From assembly GCA_964020155.1 (NCBI GenBank), contig OZ026553.1, positions 905,818 to 969,817 of the forward strand: 64,000 nt of DNA, written 5' to 3'. Shown here one piece after another: positions 31,558-41,764 of this stretch. Origin of the DNA: Chondrilla cf. caribensis (lineage: Eukaryota; Porifera; Demospongiae; Chondrillida; Chondrillidae). How positions within the stretch are numbered: the first letter of the stretch is position 1; each line of letters begins with the position of its first letter. A program made the position numbers and the translations under genes. Below the pieces are notes generated by a model. The model worked only from the letters and a program-made list of their open reading frames with translations, was not told where the DNA came from and made no database searches.

Positions 31558-32301
31558 TTAGTTTAGAGTGATAACCCATATGAGACTAGCGATGAAGACT
31601 GAAGGGGCCCATATAACAAATGGAAATGTGATCACAGCTAAGAAAATTGAGAAATTTCTTGCCCCAAACAACTGGGAAGGTATCTGCGAAGCTGCAACAG
31701 AGTTCAGGACATGGAATTTGATCTTCCCAGTTGTTTGGGACACCACCCCTATTCCGACGTTATGAGCCCTCAAGTACACACCCTCCAGGCTGTTGACTGC
31801 TATTTCCAAGTAATCGTTGTCTGTTATCATATTCGATATAACAGGCTGACGCAGCACCCAGGGGATGGTCCAGCACACAACGTGGAGATGTTGGCAGAAC
31901 ACGATGAAGGTTGGAATCAGGGTGAGTATTACAACAAGACTTAATACCAAACTGGCCAGTGAGAGTTCAAAAAAGGGCCCCTGACCTAAGAGAATTGATA
32001 CTACAATCAGAATGATCAATTGAGTACTAAACGCAAAGCTCATAATCCAGGTGAGCCATTTGAAGTTGATGAAGACACGCAATTTCCTTGATGGGATGTA
32101 CTGCCGGGTCTGTCTGATGTAGAAATTTGTTCTGTTGTACCTACCAATGGGAAGATTGACAGTTCCTGCTGTGGGCTTTACTGTCACCACCTGTTGTTCA
32201 ACCTGACCAGCTGTAACATCTCCAACTGTGACCTGGTGAGCAGCAGTATTAGAAGCAACCAATGGTTGGTCATTTTTCCCACGATTAGTAGCTAAAGCCA
32301 T
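31558..32301 (-). CDS. Three-membrane-segment cluster protein 8
   Basis: 247 aa from ATG 32301 (MALATNRGKNDQPL). It carries the standard family set: TNFYIRQTRQYIPSRKLR, CQHLHVVCWTIPWVLRQPV and GIGVVSQTTGKIKFHVLN. Just before the third membrane segment it has four extra residues (SQIPSQLFGARN against SQIKGARN in genes 14 and 17), from a 12-base insertion. Its leader contains an 83-base direct duplication that repeats the first 24 codons out of frame upstream. The near-identical gene 17 at the other end of the window lacks both insertions. Confidence 0.87.
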   Translation of the reverse strand: MALATNRGKNDQPLVASNTAAHQVTVGDVTAGQVEQQVVTVKPTAGTVNLPIGRYNRTNFYIRQTRQYIPSRKLRVFINFKWLTWIMSFAFSTQLIILIVVSILLGQGPFFELSLASLVLSLVVILTLIPTFIVFCQHLHVVCWTIPWVLRQPVISNMITDNDYLEIAVNSLEGVYLRAHNVGIGVVSQTTGKIKFHVLNSVAASQIPSQLFGARNFSIFLAVITFPFVIWAPSVFIASLIWVITLN

Positions 32302-32395
32302 CAAATTCTTCTGACCTGGTGAGCAGCAGTATTAGAAGCAACCAATGGTTGGTCATTTTTCCCACGATTAGTAGCTAAAGCCATCAAATTCTTCT
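32230..32395 (-). repeat. 83-base tandem duplication at the start of gene 8
   Basis: Bases 32230-32312 and 32313-32395 are identical direct copies (GACCTGGTGAGCAGCAGTAT...). The extra copy adds 83 bases to the 5' leader and creates a 27-codon upstream frame beginning at 32384. Its stop overlaps the main start as TGATG. Confidence 0.92.
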
Positions 32396-32452
32396 CAACT
32401 ACATACACAAACTCTTCCAAAGACCTCCTCAATAGTGACAGGTTCAGACTAG

Positions 32453-32486
32453 AACTGAGCGGATTGTCGATTGTGTACTGCTTATA
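32453..32486 (-). promoter_or_regulatory. Core promoter of gene 8 (TATA + initiator)
   Basis: TATAAG begins at 32486 and TCAGTT has its A at 32456, exactly 30 bases apart. The ATG is 155 bases downstream, i.e. the usual 72 plus the 83-base duplication. Upstream is the shared block ACCCCCATATGGTATG (about 32530-32545). Confidence 0.7.
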
Positions 32487-32559
32487 TCCATCAGTGTGTG
32501 ACCAATTAAGCTAAGGTTACGTATGTACATACCATATGGGGGTAATTTTATTCATTGCC

Positions 32560-33100
32560 TCAGTTGAGTCTTTAGTGTTTCTTTTCAGACACATACAATT
32601 TTCAATGTAGTACATTCCCGCTATATACTAGCTGATGAGTTATTCCAATGACAGCCTTGAGGCTAAATGTGAAATTCAAACATTTCTGTCTGACATTCTC
32701 AAAATAAGAATAAAAATTTAATATATGGAGACCAATGTAATTGTAAGCTTCTTTTTTCCTTCCTTGGTCCTTATCAAATTTGACCATCTCATCTTTTTTA
32801 GTTTGAACCAGCACATATGCTGTACTCACAGCTATAAACACTATGGGTTTTGATCAGGTTGGTTCAGATTTGGCAGGCAAGTTCACGGGATGTACCAAGC
32901 TGATATTGGGATGGTTGTGCTGTGATGTTGTGCCCCTTTGCAATGAGGTATCGATGTGCTGATGTACTTCCTCCGGTTAACCCAACTTGTTCTTTAACTT
33001 TTTAGGCATGCATCATTCCTATATCCTTCTTTTCACTTCGAAATGTTTACAATTCTTATTATCATAGTCACCATTATGTGTGTGTTATATTCAGGTTATT
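32560..33100. other. 5' flank of gene 8
   Basis: Shared with 61650-62200 and, inverted, with 58500-58860 upstream of gene 16. It is a long conserved flank without a coding signal. Confidence 0.45.
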
Positions 33101-33114
33101 TTGCGTAAGTATTT

Positions 33115-33230
33115 CAAGGGTAAAAAGCATGCTACTAAGAGAGAAGCAAAGAATCACACTTCCGAGGGTTCTTCAACAAGCAGGCAAATGACGCTTGGTA
33201 CTGTTATGAAATCAAGGGTTATATGTATAT
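33115..33230 (+). pseudogene. BED zinc-finger remnant (fragment)
   Basis: Translates as KKHATKREAKNH followed by STSRQMTLGTV, the end of a BED-type/CGGBP1-like zinc finger known from repeated genes in invertebrates. The upstream half is missing here. Related: 53160-53500 and 62225-62340. Confidence 0.5.
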
Positions 33231-33617
33231 TATTAATATATTATATAGTATATTAGTAAGTATATTATCTTTATTAGTGATTATACATACCTTAATTGCA
33301 TTCTATATTGATTCTAAATTAAATTATTTGGTGTTATTTGATATATATTATTTCTGAAATAGAAATTGCATTAAAATCAAGCTTGAAACAGAGTTGAGAA
33401 AAAGCTGAAATGGAAAATGTGTTTTTTTGAAACAGAAAACCATTGCCTCTACAACAAAAGTCGCTTGTCCTGATTGCCAATGGTCATGACATTTACACAG
33501 TGAAGTGTATTTACTGTACATATAACAGTGGTGGTGGAACATAAAAATCTTAGGGGGGGGGGGTGGTGGTCCAGTGCACATGCAGTACAGAACACTAAGT
33601 CACCAAATTAGCATATA

Positions 33618-33818
33618 CTAGCCACCAAGGGGCAAAATACAGCACTTGTAAATTTTGAAAAGTTGAAAGTGATCAAACTTCTTGTCTCTTATATTTCCCT
33701 CTCTAAAACCTTGTTCATGAATGTTAATTTTAGGAGAAGTCCTTGACTTCCACTTTTGTGGTTGAATTATTATAAGATAATCTTTAAAATTTACCACGAC
33801 ATGTTCACCATCCGACAT
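33618..33818 (-). pseudogene. Unidentified short ORF, possible first exon
   Basis: ATG at 33818 in a decent context (GATAATGTCGG) opens a frame starting MSDGEHVVVNFKDYLIII and continuing Lys/Ile-rich (QPQKWKS...KINIHEQGFREGN). The duplicate at 62943 is also open over the first 50 codons, then differs. A Mutator-like element sits just upstream of the ATG in both. Probably a disrupted host gene or its 5' exon; no domain recognised. Confidence 0.35.
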
Positions 33819-33841
33819 TATCCTTGTGGAATCATCATGTG

Positions 33842-34725
33842 TAGTCTGGCGTGCTAGACCTCAACCTCTCATTACCTAGTCTAGCTAGCTAGACTGTCCC
33901 TAAGAGGCGCCAAGGGGCGGAAAAGGGAAGGGACGGTCTAGCACATGTAGCTATTAGTTCACACCTGAGTGCGTGACCATCAACCAATGAAATGCTACTG
34001 CCAAGAATCTTGGAAATGATATTCATTGATTCAGTTTAGTTAATAATTATTGTTAAGTGTCATGGAGGATGATACTACTGTACGTACTCGTTGTTGTTAG
34101 CTGGGAATATTCACCCATCTGACAGTCAGATGAACGCGATTACTAGTATTTTTCAAGGACATGATACGATCGCATGTTTCCCGACCGTTCACGGTTATTC
34201 GCCGATCAAGAATTGGAAACGAAGGAATGAGAACCAACATATTCAGTCCTAGTTGTATCATCACTTTTATTTCTGATGAACGAACAGATTAAATACTTTT
34301 GCGAACATATTTTGTCTGCTGTCACAGAGTGGTTACAGACGTTGATGTTCACGATGAACGATACAAATAGAGAGTACCTATATTCTGACGAAGAATCATT
34401 GCATAATCGACAAAACAACACTAGATCTATTCTTTCCTTGCTTCCCTCTGTCCTCCCACAGATAATATAACCTGAGTTAGAGCATAGACTATGGTTAGAG
34501 CATCTATGGTCCTCCTAACACGTACGGGGTGTATGGTGAGCTATAGAAACTCTATATGTGTTATTTGTTAATTGGCAGGTGTGAACTAATCGCTACTTGG
34601 GCTAGACCGTCCCTTCCCTTTTCCACCCCTCAGTGCCTTGTAGGGACGGTCTAGCTAGCTAGACTACTCATTACTGCGCGTGGGTGCGCACAATAACGAG
34701 AAGTTGGGTCTAGCAAGCCAGACTA
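33842..34725. mobile_element. Mutator-like element carrying a RecQ-helicase fragment, copy 1
   Basis: 884 bases. The left arm (33842-33966, TAGTCTGGCGTGCTAGACC...) is the reverse complement of the right arm (34577-34725, ...GGTCTAGCAAGCCAGACTA), about 125-149 bases. Both sides carry the 9-base direct repeat CATCATGTG (33833-33841 and 34726-34734). Long inverted ends plus a 9-base target duplication are the known signature of the Mutator (MULE) superfamily. No transposase is present. The ~610-base interior holds a decayed RecQ-like helicase segment (listed separately), which makes it a Pack-MULE-like element. Confidence 0.78.
34062..34500 (+). pseudogene. RecQ-like helicase fragment inside the element
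   Basis: In one frame the segment resembles SDSQMNAITSIFQGHDTIAC followed by FPTVHGYS, matching the Q-motif/Walker A region (expected xxPTGxGKS) with the key Gly and Lys replaced. Shifted in frame it continues LVVSSLLFLMNEQIKYF, matching RecQ motif Ia (VVSPLxSLMxDQ). It is frame-shifted and lacks the catalytic lysine, so it is non-functional. Confidence 0.6.
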
Positions 34726-34880
34726 CATCATGTGGTGCTCTTGGTATTGCGCAATCCTACACCACGTGTATGGAAGCCTGAAACTACGGTGTGAATGAGA
34801 ACAATTGTGAATACAGAATGAAGAGGCAGCAACGAAGCCTAACCGTTATGTGGGCACTTCCAAGAGAAAATTTTTATCTT

Positions 34881-36017
34881 TCATATCTATTTCAATTTTG
34901 CTTGCCCCCCAGCTTTTAAGTTGCTCAGTCACCCCTGCCAGCCACTACTTCCCTTCAGTGTTCAGTAAATGCTATGCATATGTTTGTAACACCAAGGCTC
35001 ATTCAAATTATAGTAATATGTGAGATAATCAGAATGTTCAGCATTAGAAGACTACAGTAGAATACACCTTATCCTTTAGATTCATGTGTCCTATGTAACG
35101 TTACATGTCTCCTTAAAAAGTAGGGGGTAATGCCCCCCTGCCCCCCCCTCCCCTTCCCGGTTCCACCGCCTATGAATAATATAAACTGACTGTTAGCTAC
35201 AGCTTCATATATACAGTATATTGATATGATATCTATTATAATGTGTATATAACTACTACAATACATTCACAAGACCTACAGTGTGTACAGTATATATACA
35301 CTCCTACTCCATGTACGTATACCTACAGTACATACACTACCTTCACTATAGCTTCAATATGCACTATTATACCCCTATTGGACCTACAATATTACAATTG
35401 CCATATCAAATTTTCATAGCATTACCTGTATGTTATAGGTTTGTGTGCTACCATTTACGTACGTAGGAAATATCTGTGTATGTATTTCCTGTGGTCTGAT
35501 CAAAGGTAATGGTGTGTACTCAGTGAGGTGTGTGTGTGCTAATATTTATGTAATATAGCCATTCATGTATTTCCTGTGGTTGATATGGCTTGTGGACATC
35601 CCGTGTGAAGCTCCAATAGGAGAATGTGGTGTACACAGACACACTGTGTAGTATTCCCATGGGCAGACTATTCTGTTATTGTCTCACTTTCTCAAAACAG
35701 GCCATTTCTCAAGCATGCACCAATTAATTAACTTTGGAGCAACAATTATGAGTAATATTCGAATTATTTAGTCAGTGACAATAAATCAATTATTCTGTAA
35801 TGTGGTGTATTGCTTAGTACTTAGTGTGTATCTTAAGCAGTCCAATACTATGCTTGTTGTTGATATTTTGTATGTGATAGGTACACTATATGTTACGCAC
35901 ACGCATGCACACACACACGCACCCACGCACACGGACGCACGCACATGCACACACTGAGACACGTGCACATATGCACACATAATGTCACTCTATATATTGG
36001 TAGTGTTCGAAAAAATG
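34881..36017. other. Spacer upstream of the second ~5 kb copy
   Basis: Contains a poly-G/poly-C rich patch (35125-35160), dispersed repeat sequence (35210-35450, also at 28440, 37910 and 53850), the GTGTGTACTCAGTGAGG unit and an imperfect ACGC/ACAC tract (35895-35975). No gene seen. Confidence 0.45.
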
Positions 36018-36770
36018 TTATTCATCACTGGACTGAGCCTGCACGTCGATGAAACGGACTATGCTCAGAGGACTGGTAACAAGTGCCCATATGACAGATG
36101 CATATACTGTCACAATGAACCAAATTGATGTGGCCACTGCAGTTACTATTCTCCTGACGCCTGATTTTCCCAGTACTTGAATCTTGACCTTTCCAGTCTT
36201 TTCGGTGACCGTTTGAAACCCCCTCTCACGTGCAGTCACAACAACTGCCTCCTGGGTAGTGACAGCAAATTCCAAGTGTTTATTATCAAAGTTGAGTTCT
36301 TTCAAAATGGGCTGACGTAACACACACGGTATGGTCCAGATGATGACGTGGAGATGTTGAGAGATCAAGATGAATAATGGCATGAGGCTCAACAGTGTCA
36401 CACCACTCAATACCAGGCACACTAGCGAGTTGATAAAGTCAGGCTCGTATGTGGCCAAAACCCCTGACGCCCCTGCTAAACAGCCTATCTGACAGAACAT
36501 CAAAGACAGCAATATCAGTCGGAACTTTCTGAAGTGTAGGAAAGTACGTAGTTTCTTCGATGGAACGTACTGACGAGTTTGTCTGATGAAGGAATTTGTC
36601 TTGGAGTATGCATTACTGCGAGCATAAGTCGTTTCTCCCGTGTCTCTCACTGTCAGTGTTTCCTGTTCGACATGTGCTGCTTGGACACCACCAACACTGA
36701 TCGCCGTGGCTGATACATTGCCAGCCAAACGTACCGCCCCATCATCTCTCTCACTGCGAACTACAGCCAT
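36018..36770 (-). CDS. Three-membrane-segment cluster protein 9
   Basis: 250 aa, the duplicate of gene 6. Substitutions are few: FHFGKFWLIML to FHFRKFRLILL at the first membrane boundary, LDELDFDNKH to LKELNFDNKH, and GFQKVTEK to GFQTVTEK. The end is VRFIDVQAQSSDE instead of VRFIDVQTQPSGE. There are no frame changes. The surrounding 5 kb is equally similar, so the likeness reflects a recent block duplication, not selection alone. Confidence 0.88.
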   Translation of the reverse strand: MAVVRSERDDGAVRLAGNVSATAISVGGVQAAHVEQETLTVRDTGETTYARSNAYSKTNSFIRQTRQYVPSKKLRTFLHFRKFRLILLSLMFCQIGCLAGASGVLATYEPDFINSLVCLVLSGVTLLSLMPLFILISQHLHVIIWTIPCVLRQPILKELNFDNKHLEFAVTTQEAVVVTARERGFQTVTEKTGKVKIQVLGKSGVRRIVTAVATSIWFIVTVYASVIWALVTSPLSIVRFIDVQAQSSDE

Positions 36771-37246
36771 CTTCGATTGTCCAGCTGTCAGCTATATACA
36801 AGTTTAGCAGAATAGTTACTAGTTTGTGAGAGGTGTATATCACTAAAGGACTATTTGCTCCCAACCTGGGATAAAGTAGTAGCTATCGCTAGACTGGTGA
36901 CTGACCTAGCTTTACACAGCCCTGATATTATGTACATGTGAGAGTACACTGTATCCAGTGTTACTGTAAAAACTGAAACTGTCAACCAGCTATAAACTGT
37001 TGAATAGAAATGACTGATAAAATATCATGATGATTGGCCCATTTTCAACTGCTTTTAGCCAAACACCTTTTCATCTAAACAGGTATAAATATATACACCT
37101 TGGGGAAACCAGCTGGAAACATCTTATGTTATTATGTGCACTTGATATTTGTTACAATTTAACTCACGCTTTTGACAGTTTCTATACAGCAGGTATTCTG
37201 TAACACTAGTTCAGGCCGTATGTAGTGTAAGATTTTTCTTCAGATG

Positions 37247-37308
<62 letters not shown>

Positions 37309-37329
37309 GTGTGTGTGTGTTAGTGTGTG

Positions 37330-37404
<75 letters not shown>

Positions 37405-38288
37405 CGACATCATGTTTGATTAATCTTATGATGGTTATCCATGAAATCAATTTTCTGTCTATAATACTGCTACACAGCATTTATTTTATCATTATACTTA
37501 ATTGGTTATACTGGCTGAGAGAGGAACTCTACCACTTAAGATACAGGTTCAGCATAAATATGTCAATGGTGTAATGACAGCATGAGCTGAATTTCTCATC
37601 AACAGGGATGTAATAGTGTAACGAGACCTTACAGAGTATTCCTGTTTCAGTTTTTACAATTTGAAGCCAGAATATCCAAAACCGACACTCTGTTTTCCTA
37701 CAGTACCTGTGAATATGTTTACATTGTTCCACAAACATGTTGTGCGTGAAGGTGATGTGAGAACAAAGTGTCATGTTCTCACTCACTCCTACAATAACAG
37801 TCACTTGTTCTGATTGCCAATGGGCATGACATTTACACAGTGAAGTGTAGTTGCTGTACATATAATATTAACTGGCTGTTGTATTAAATGCAAATAGCTA
37901 CAACTTTATATGTACTGTATATTGATATAATATCTATTATAATGTGTATATAACTACATACTACAATCCATTCACAAGACCTACATACTGTAGTCGGTGC
38001 TTTTGAATTTAAGTGACAATATCACCAATCAGATACATATTATATACACTCATGCACCATGTATACCTACAGTACATACAATACTTTCGCTGTAGCTTCA
38101 GTATGTACTGTACCTCTATCGGACCTACAATATTACAATTGCCATATCAAATTTTCATAGCATTACCTGTATGTCATTGATAGCTCTGCTTAATAATAGG
38201 TATAGCAAGTAAATATCGAGTAACTCCTCAGAACTATATCTAGTACTGTACATTCAACAGACTTACAATATTTAGAGTATATTACAAG
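36771..38288. other. Spacer between genes 9 and 10
   Basis: Duplicate of 27435-28830, with an expanded (GT)n tract at 37249-37403 and the open minus-strand frame at 37529-37861. No gene supported. Confidence 0.4.
37249..37403. repeat. (GT)n microsatellite, expanded
   Basis: About 155 bases, interrupted by three GTTAGTGTG-type variants, so partly compound. The orthologous tract in copy 1 (27913) is about 60 bases. Confidence 0.96.
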
Positions 38289-39029
38289 TTACACCAGTTG
38301 GGCTGTTATGATAATTTGTGCAACACTTATGATGCCTACCACAGAGACCCAAATGGAGACCAAAAATGTGATCACAGCAAGCACTATTGAGATGATTCTT
38401 GCCCAGCGTATCTGCTTAGCTGCTCCAAGGTCCAGCGTTTGGAATTTGATCATCCCTGATGTTTGGGATATTAACCCGATCCCGCGCTTGTGGGCACTCA
38501 AGTACACTCCCTTCAGGTTGGTGACAGCTATTTCCACATGTTCGTCAGTAGTTTCCGAACTTTCTCCAACAGGCTGACTGAGCACCAAACGTACAGTCCA
38601 ACACACAACGTGAATGTGCTGACAGTACACCATGAAGGTAGGTATGAGGGTGATTGTTACACCCAGACTCATCGTGAAACAAGTAAGAGAGGAGCTGAAA
38701 GTGGTTTGTGCAGCACCCAAAATGATAGTTGCTAGGACCAGGACCATCAACTGAATGCATAAAACAGTTGTCATGAAACAGATGAACCCTCTGAAGGTGA
38801 TGAAAAAATCCAATTTCTTTGATGGAATATATTCCTCAGACTGTTTGATGTAATAGTTTGTTTTGACATACACGTCATCCTGGACACAAGCCCTTTGTAC
38901 TATGGTGTTCACTGTTGTTACAACCACTTGTTTAACACGACTGGTGTTCCCGTCTCCAGCTGTGTCCTCGTTAGATGAAGAATTAGCGGCAGCTGGTAAT
39001 GAGTCGTCATTTGTCTCACTGTTGGCCAT
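38289..39029 (-). CDS. Three-membrane-segment cluster protein 10 (Ser/Asn-rich N-terminus)
   Basis: 246 aa, duplicate of gene 7 with only about six amino-acid differences seen (ETADEHVE to ETTDEHVE, FQMLDLG to FQTLDLG, QIHWARVIS to QIRWARIIS, VITMLVS to VITFLVS). The N-terminal 120 residues appear unchanged, so substitutions are concentrated in the loop and third membrane segment. The same region is the part represented in the scattered gene fragments, so gene conversion from fragments is a possible explanation (inference). Confidence 0.87.
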   Translation of the reverse strand: MANSETNDDSLPAAANSSSNEDTAGDGNTSRVKQVVVTTVNTIVQRACVQDDVYVKTNYYIKQSEEYIPSKKLDFFITFRGFICFMTTVLCIQLMVLVLATIILGAAQTTFSSSLTCFTMSLGVTITLIPTFMVYCQHIHVVCWTVRLVLSQPVGESSETTDEHVEIAVTNLKGVYLSAHKRGIGLISQTSGMIKFQTLDLGAAKQIRWARIISIVLAVITFLVSIWVSVVGIISVAQIIITAQLV

Positions 39030-40660
39030 ATCCTTGTCTAGAGGAAGTGGAATTAATTCATTTATGACAATAACTGTTGCTAAGTTCAGACACTTCAGAC
39101 AAAACATATTGTTACCACACTGTGATTGAATATTCAATTTGTTATAAGCAACAACTTTGAGATGAATGTAATTTTATCAATAATAATAATTATGGTTCCT
39201 ATATGATGGTTGTGGGCATTATAATTTCTATTGTTTTATAGATCAGAGGTCAGAGGATCAGAGGATCACTTTTGATCGCAGTCTATTACTTTTTGCCGAT
39301 ATTTGGTCAATCTTGACAAAATCCAATCTATTGACAACTGACCTATGTCCTTGCCAATCTGTCACAGACAGCTACAAACTTAGTTTGTCCTGAGAACTTT
39401 TCATACCTTTAACTTAGCCCTTTACACAATTTCTTCCGCTGTTACAGCTACCGTAAGTGAATATCCAAGTATGATTGTGACGATGTAGTGTGTATGTCTA
39501 ACCAATGGCATGTTGATGTTGATTTAACATTGCATACCATGTGGAGATAATCATATCCATCACTTTAGTCCTCACCTTTGACCTCATACCCTTGTCTGTA
39601 CAGTATCAAATATGAGTGCACTTTTGAAATTTTGCCCATATCACCACTATTCTGATAGAATGTTGGACAGGTATTGTACAAGTAGTTAAACCCTTCACTT
39701 TATCCCTATCATTGGTATTAAATTTTGTTACTAAATTCATTCAATATTTCTCTATCACAGTATAGTTTATGTTTCACATGTTTAGGCTATTGTACTTGGT
39801 GGCACTCTTATTAATTGGGGGGAGAGTGAGCTAATTATGTGAGTACAATAAAAATTGGCATTATTACTAGTTGTAAGAGTATATATATAACTGTATCACA
39901 GATGAACACCAAACCTATGTACTGTAAGAATACTGTTTGAAATATAGTCCTCTATAGGGGGTGACAAACATTGGTACATGTATTTAATTTAGTACTAGTT
40001 GTATCACAGATTAATGTCAAACCTATGCACACTGTAAGAATACTTGTGGAAATATTTCCTCTATTATTGGTGGATTTCAAGAACTACGTGGACTGTCACG
40101 TGTGCTCTGCAAATACTGCCAAAAATTATCCATTGATAATTTTATTTCCAAAATTCTACCATTTTGTACTCATAGTGGCCCTATTCTGTATTCCTCTCAT
40201 GAATAAACATGTACTACATTGCAGTGTATATAAGATTATAAAATGTACTAATCAATTTACGGTGAAGTGGCCTGACTTGTAAGCCCCGCCTGACTCACCC
40301 GAAGTGGCCAGTTATTGTAGATGAAGGGCTTCACAGGGTGACCTTGGTGACCAACCAAGCGTAAAAAACATGTTTATACATTTGAGGGAATTACTGTGGC
40401 TTCTGGACTTCTGGCCCTATTAGCATACTGCATGTGGTATGCATGCAGTATTAATATTGTACATATTAATCCCTAGTGGTGATTGCTGTGGAATTTGCAG
40501 TGGATTTAACCCGCAAATACTTTACTTTCAGTGGTAATTGCCCACCAGATGCATGTGATGGCACATGCAATTCATCAGATCTGTCAGTGATAGTGGAATA
40601 TTACCACCTATGGCTATGAATAAGATTACCCAAGAAGATATACAACCTTTGCTTGATTGG
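39030..40660. other. 5' flank of gene 10 and spacer to gene 11
   Basis: 39030-40547 duplicates 29572-31105. 40548-40660 is inverted relative to about 57660-57755 (TTGCATGTGCCGTCACATG, then ATAGGTGGTAATATTCCA). No gene seen. Confidence 0.45.
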
Positions 40661-40690
40661 TCATGCTCTGATGCACTGGCCACAATCCAC

Positions 40691-40696
40691 TCAGTT
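40691..40696 (+). promoter_or_regulatory. Initiator of gene 11 without a TATA box
   Basis: TCAGTT with A at 40693 lies 70 bases before the ATG, as in the other genes. The block that carries TATAAGCAGCACACCATCC in paralogs is shortened here (CTGATGCACTGGCCACAATCC), removing the TATA box by about 13 bases. Confidence 0.5.
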
Positions 40697-40762
40697 ATAG
40701 TCTAAACCTGTCACTGTTGAGGAGGTCTTTGGAAGAGTTTGTGAATAGTAGGGAAGAAATCG

Positions 40763-41506
40763 ATGGCCTTGACTATTAATAGAGGGAAAACTGAACCCCT
40801 ACTGGTTGATGCTGATACTGCTGTTACCCAGGTCACTGTTGGAGACATTACAGCCGGACATGTTGAACAACAGGTGATAACAGTAACGTCCACAGGAAAA
40901 ACTGTCCATATTCCCACTGACATATATACCAGAACAAATTTCTACATCCAACAGAGCCAGCAGTACATCCGATCAAGGAAATTGCGTGTCTTTATAAACT
41001 TCAGGTGGTTTGGTGGAATTATGTCCACTGTGCTACTTGTTCAATTGTTTGTTCTGTTACTGGTATCAGTTTTCCTAGGTCAACTAAGACCCACAGTTGG
41101 ACTCTCAATTGCCTGTTTAGTATTAAGTTTTGTCACAATACTCAGCCTGATACCAACCTTCATCGTGTTCTGCCAACATCTCCATGTTGTGTGCTGGACC
41201 ATCCCCTGGGTGCTACGTCAGCCTGTTATACCAAATATGATAACAGGCAACAAACACTTGGAATTAGCTGTCACCAACCTAGAAGGTGTGTACCTGAGCG
41301 CTTACAACAGTGGAATTGGGTTGGTGTCCCAGAAAACTGGGAAGATCAAATTCCACGTCCTGAGCTCCAATACAGCTTTGCTGATACGCCGGACAAGAAA
41401 TCTCTCAATTATCTTTGCTGTGATGGCAATTATCAATGTGATATGGGCCCCTCTAGTCTTCGCTACCAGTATTGGACATGTTGTCATAGCAACCAAATGG
41501 GCGTGA
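40763..41506 (+). CDS. Three-membrane-segment cluster protein 11 (plus strand)
   Basis: 247 aa, inverted relative to most of the cluster. It starts MALTINRGKTEPLLVDAD; the juxtamembrane motif is altered to NFYIQQSQQYIRSRKLR, losing the otherwise invariant Pro and two Arg-Thr positions. The loop CQHLHVVCWTIPWVLRQPV is intact. The third membrane segment and tail (VIWAPLVFATSIGHVVIATKWA) end with a distinctive ATKWA tail; truncated relatives of this 3' end are found at 54.28 and 59.82 kb. Its upstream initiator is retained but the TATA box is deleted, so expression may be reduced (inference). Confidence 0.85.
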   Translation: MALTINRGKTEPLLVDADTAVTQVTVGDITAGHVEQQVITVTSTGKTVHIPTDIYTRTNFYIQQSQQYIRSRKLRVFINFRWFGGIMSTVLLVQLFVLLLVSVFLGQLRPTVGLSIACLVLSFVTILSLIPTFIVFCQHLHVVCWTIPWVLRQPVIPNMITGNKHLELAVTNLEGVYLSAYNSGIGLVSQKTGKIKFHVLSSNTALLIRRTRNLSIIFAVMAIINVIWAPLVFATSIGHVVIATKWA

Positions 41507-41694
41507 TTGACAATACACAGTGCATAGTATTACGTACCATTATGTCCACTAAGTTGAAGTCAAACACGTGATTATGCAATTTCACTTTAACACGTGATTA
41601 TATATGCAATATATTATTTATAATATTATTATTATTATCATGGCACAAAATTTCAATGATTAAAATGTAGCTACTACAGGTTTGATTCGAGTGA

Positions 41695-41758
41695 ATGTGT
41701 AGTACATACTGTAGGCATAGTGAATGTACAGTACATACTGTAGGTATAGTGACTATTG
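41695..41758. repeat. 29-base minisatellite locus
   Basis: Two units of AGTGAATGTACAGTACATACTGTAGG-type sequence. The unit contains the near-palindrome ACAGTACATACTGT. The same unit recurs at about 44950, 48390, 50184, 55250 and 60128, always near a gene or gene-fragment 3' end. Confidence 0.75.
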
Positions 41759-41764
41759 CTGGGA

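Larger units (their letters stand above)
31107..34880. repeat. >3.7 kb segmental duplication, copy 1
   Basis: Matches 60309-64000 with few differences, including gene 8/17, spacer, BED zinc-finger remnant and the Mutator-like element. The second copy runs off the window, so the right edge is unknown. Its left edge coincides within a base or two with the right edge of the ~5 kb duplication at 31105. Confidence 0.88.
35470..40547. repeat. ~5 kb segmental duplication, copy 2
   Basis: Counterpart of 26400-31105, carrying genes 9 and 10 in the same order and strand. After 40547 the sequence turns into GCATGTGATGGCACATGC, which is found inverted at about 57715-57755. Confidence 0.88.

Noticed and set aside
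41005..41571. 188-codon frame overlapping gene 11; similar 77-100-codon frames on the opposite strand of other cluster genes
   Set aside because: Shadow frames of the conserved family; their apparent conservation follows the real coding strand.
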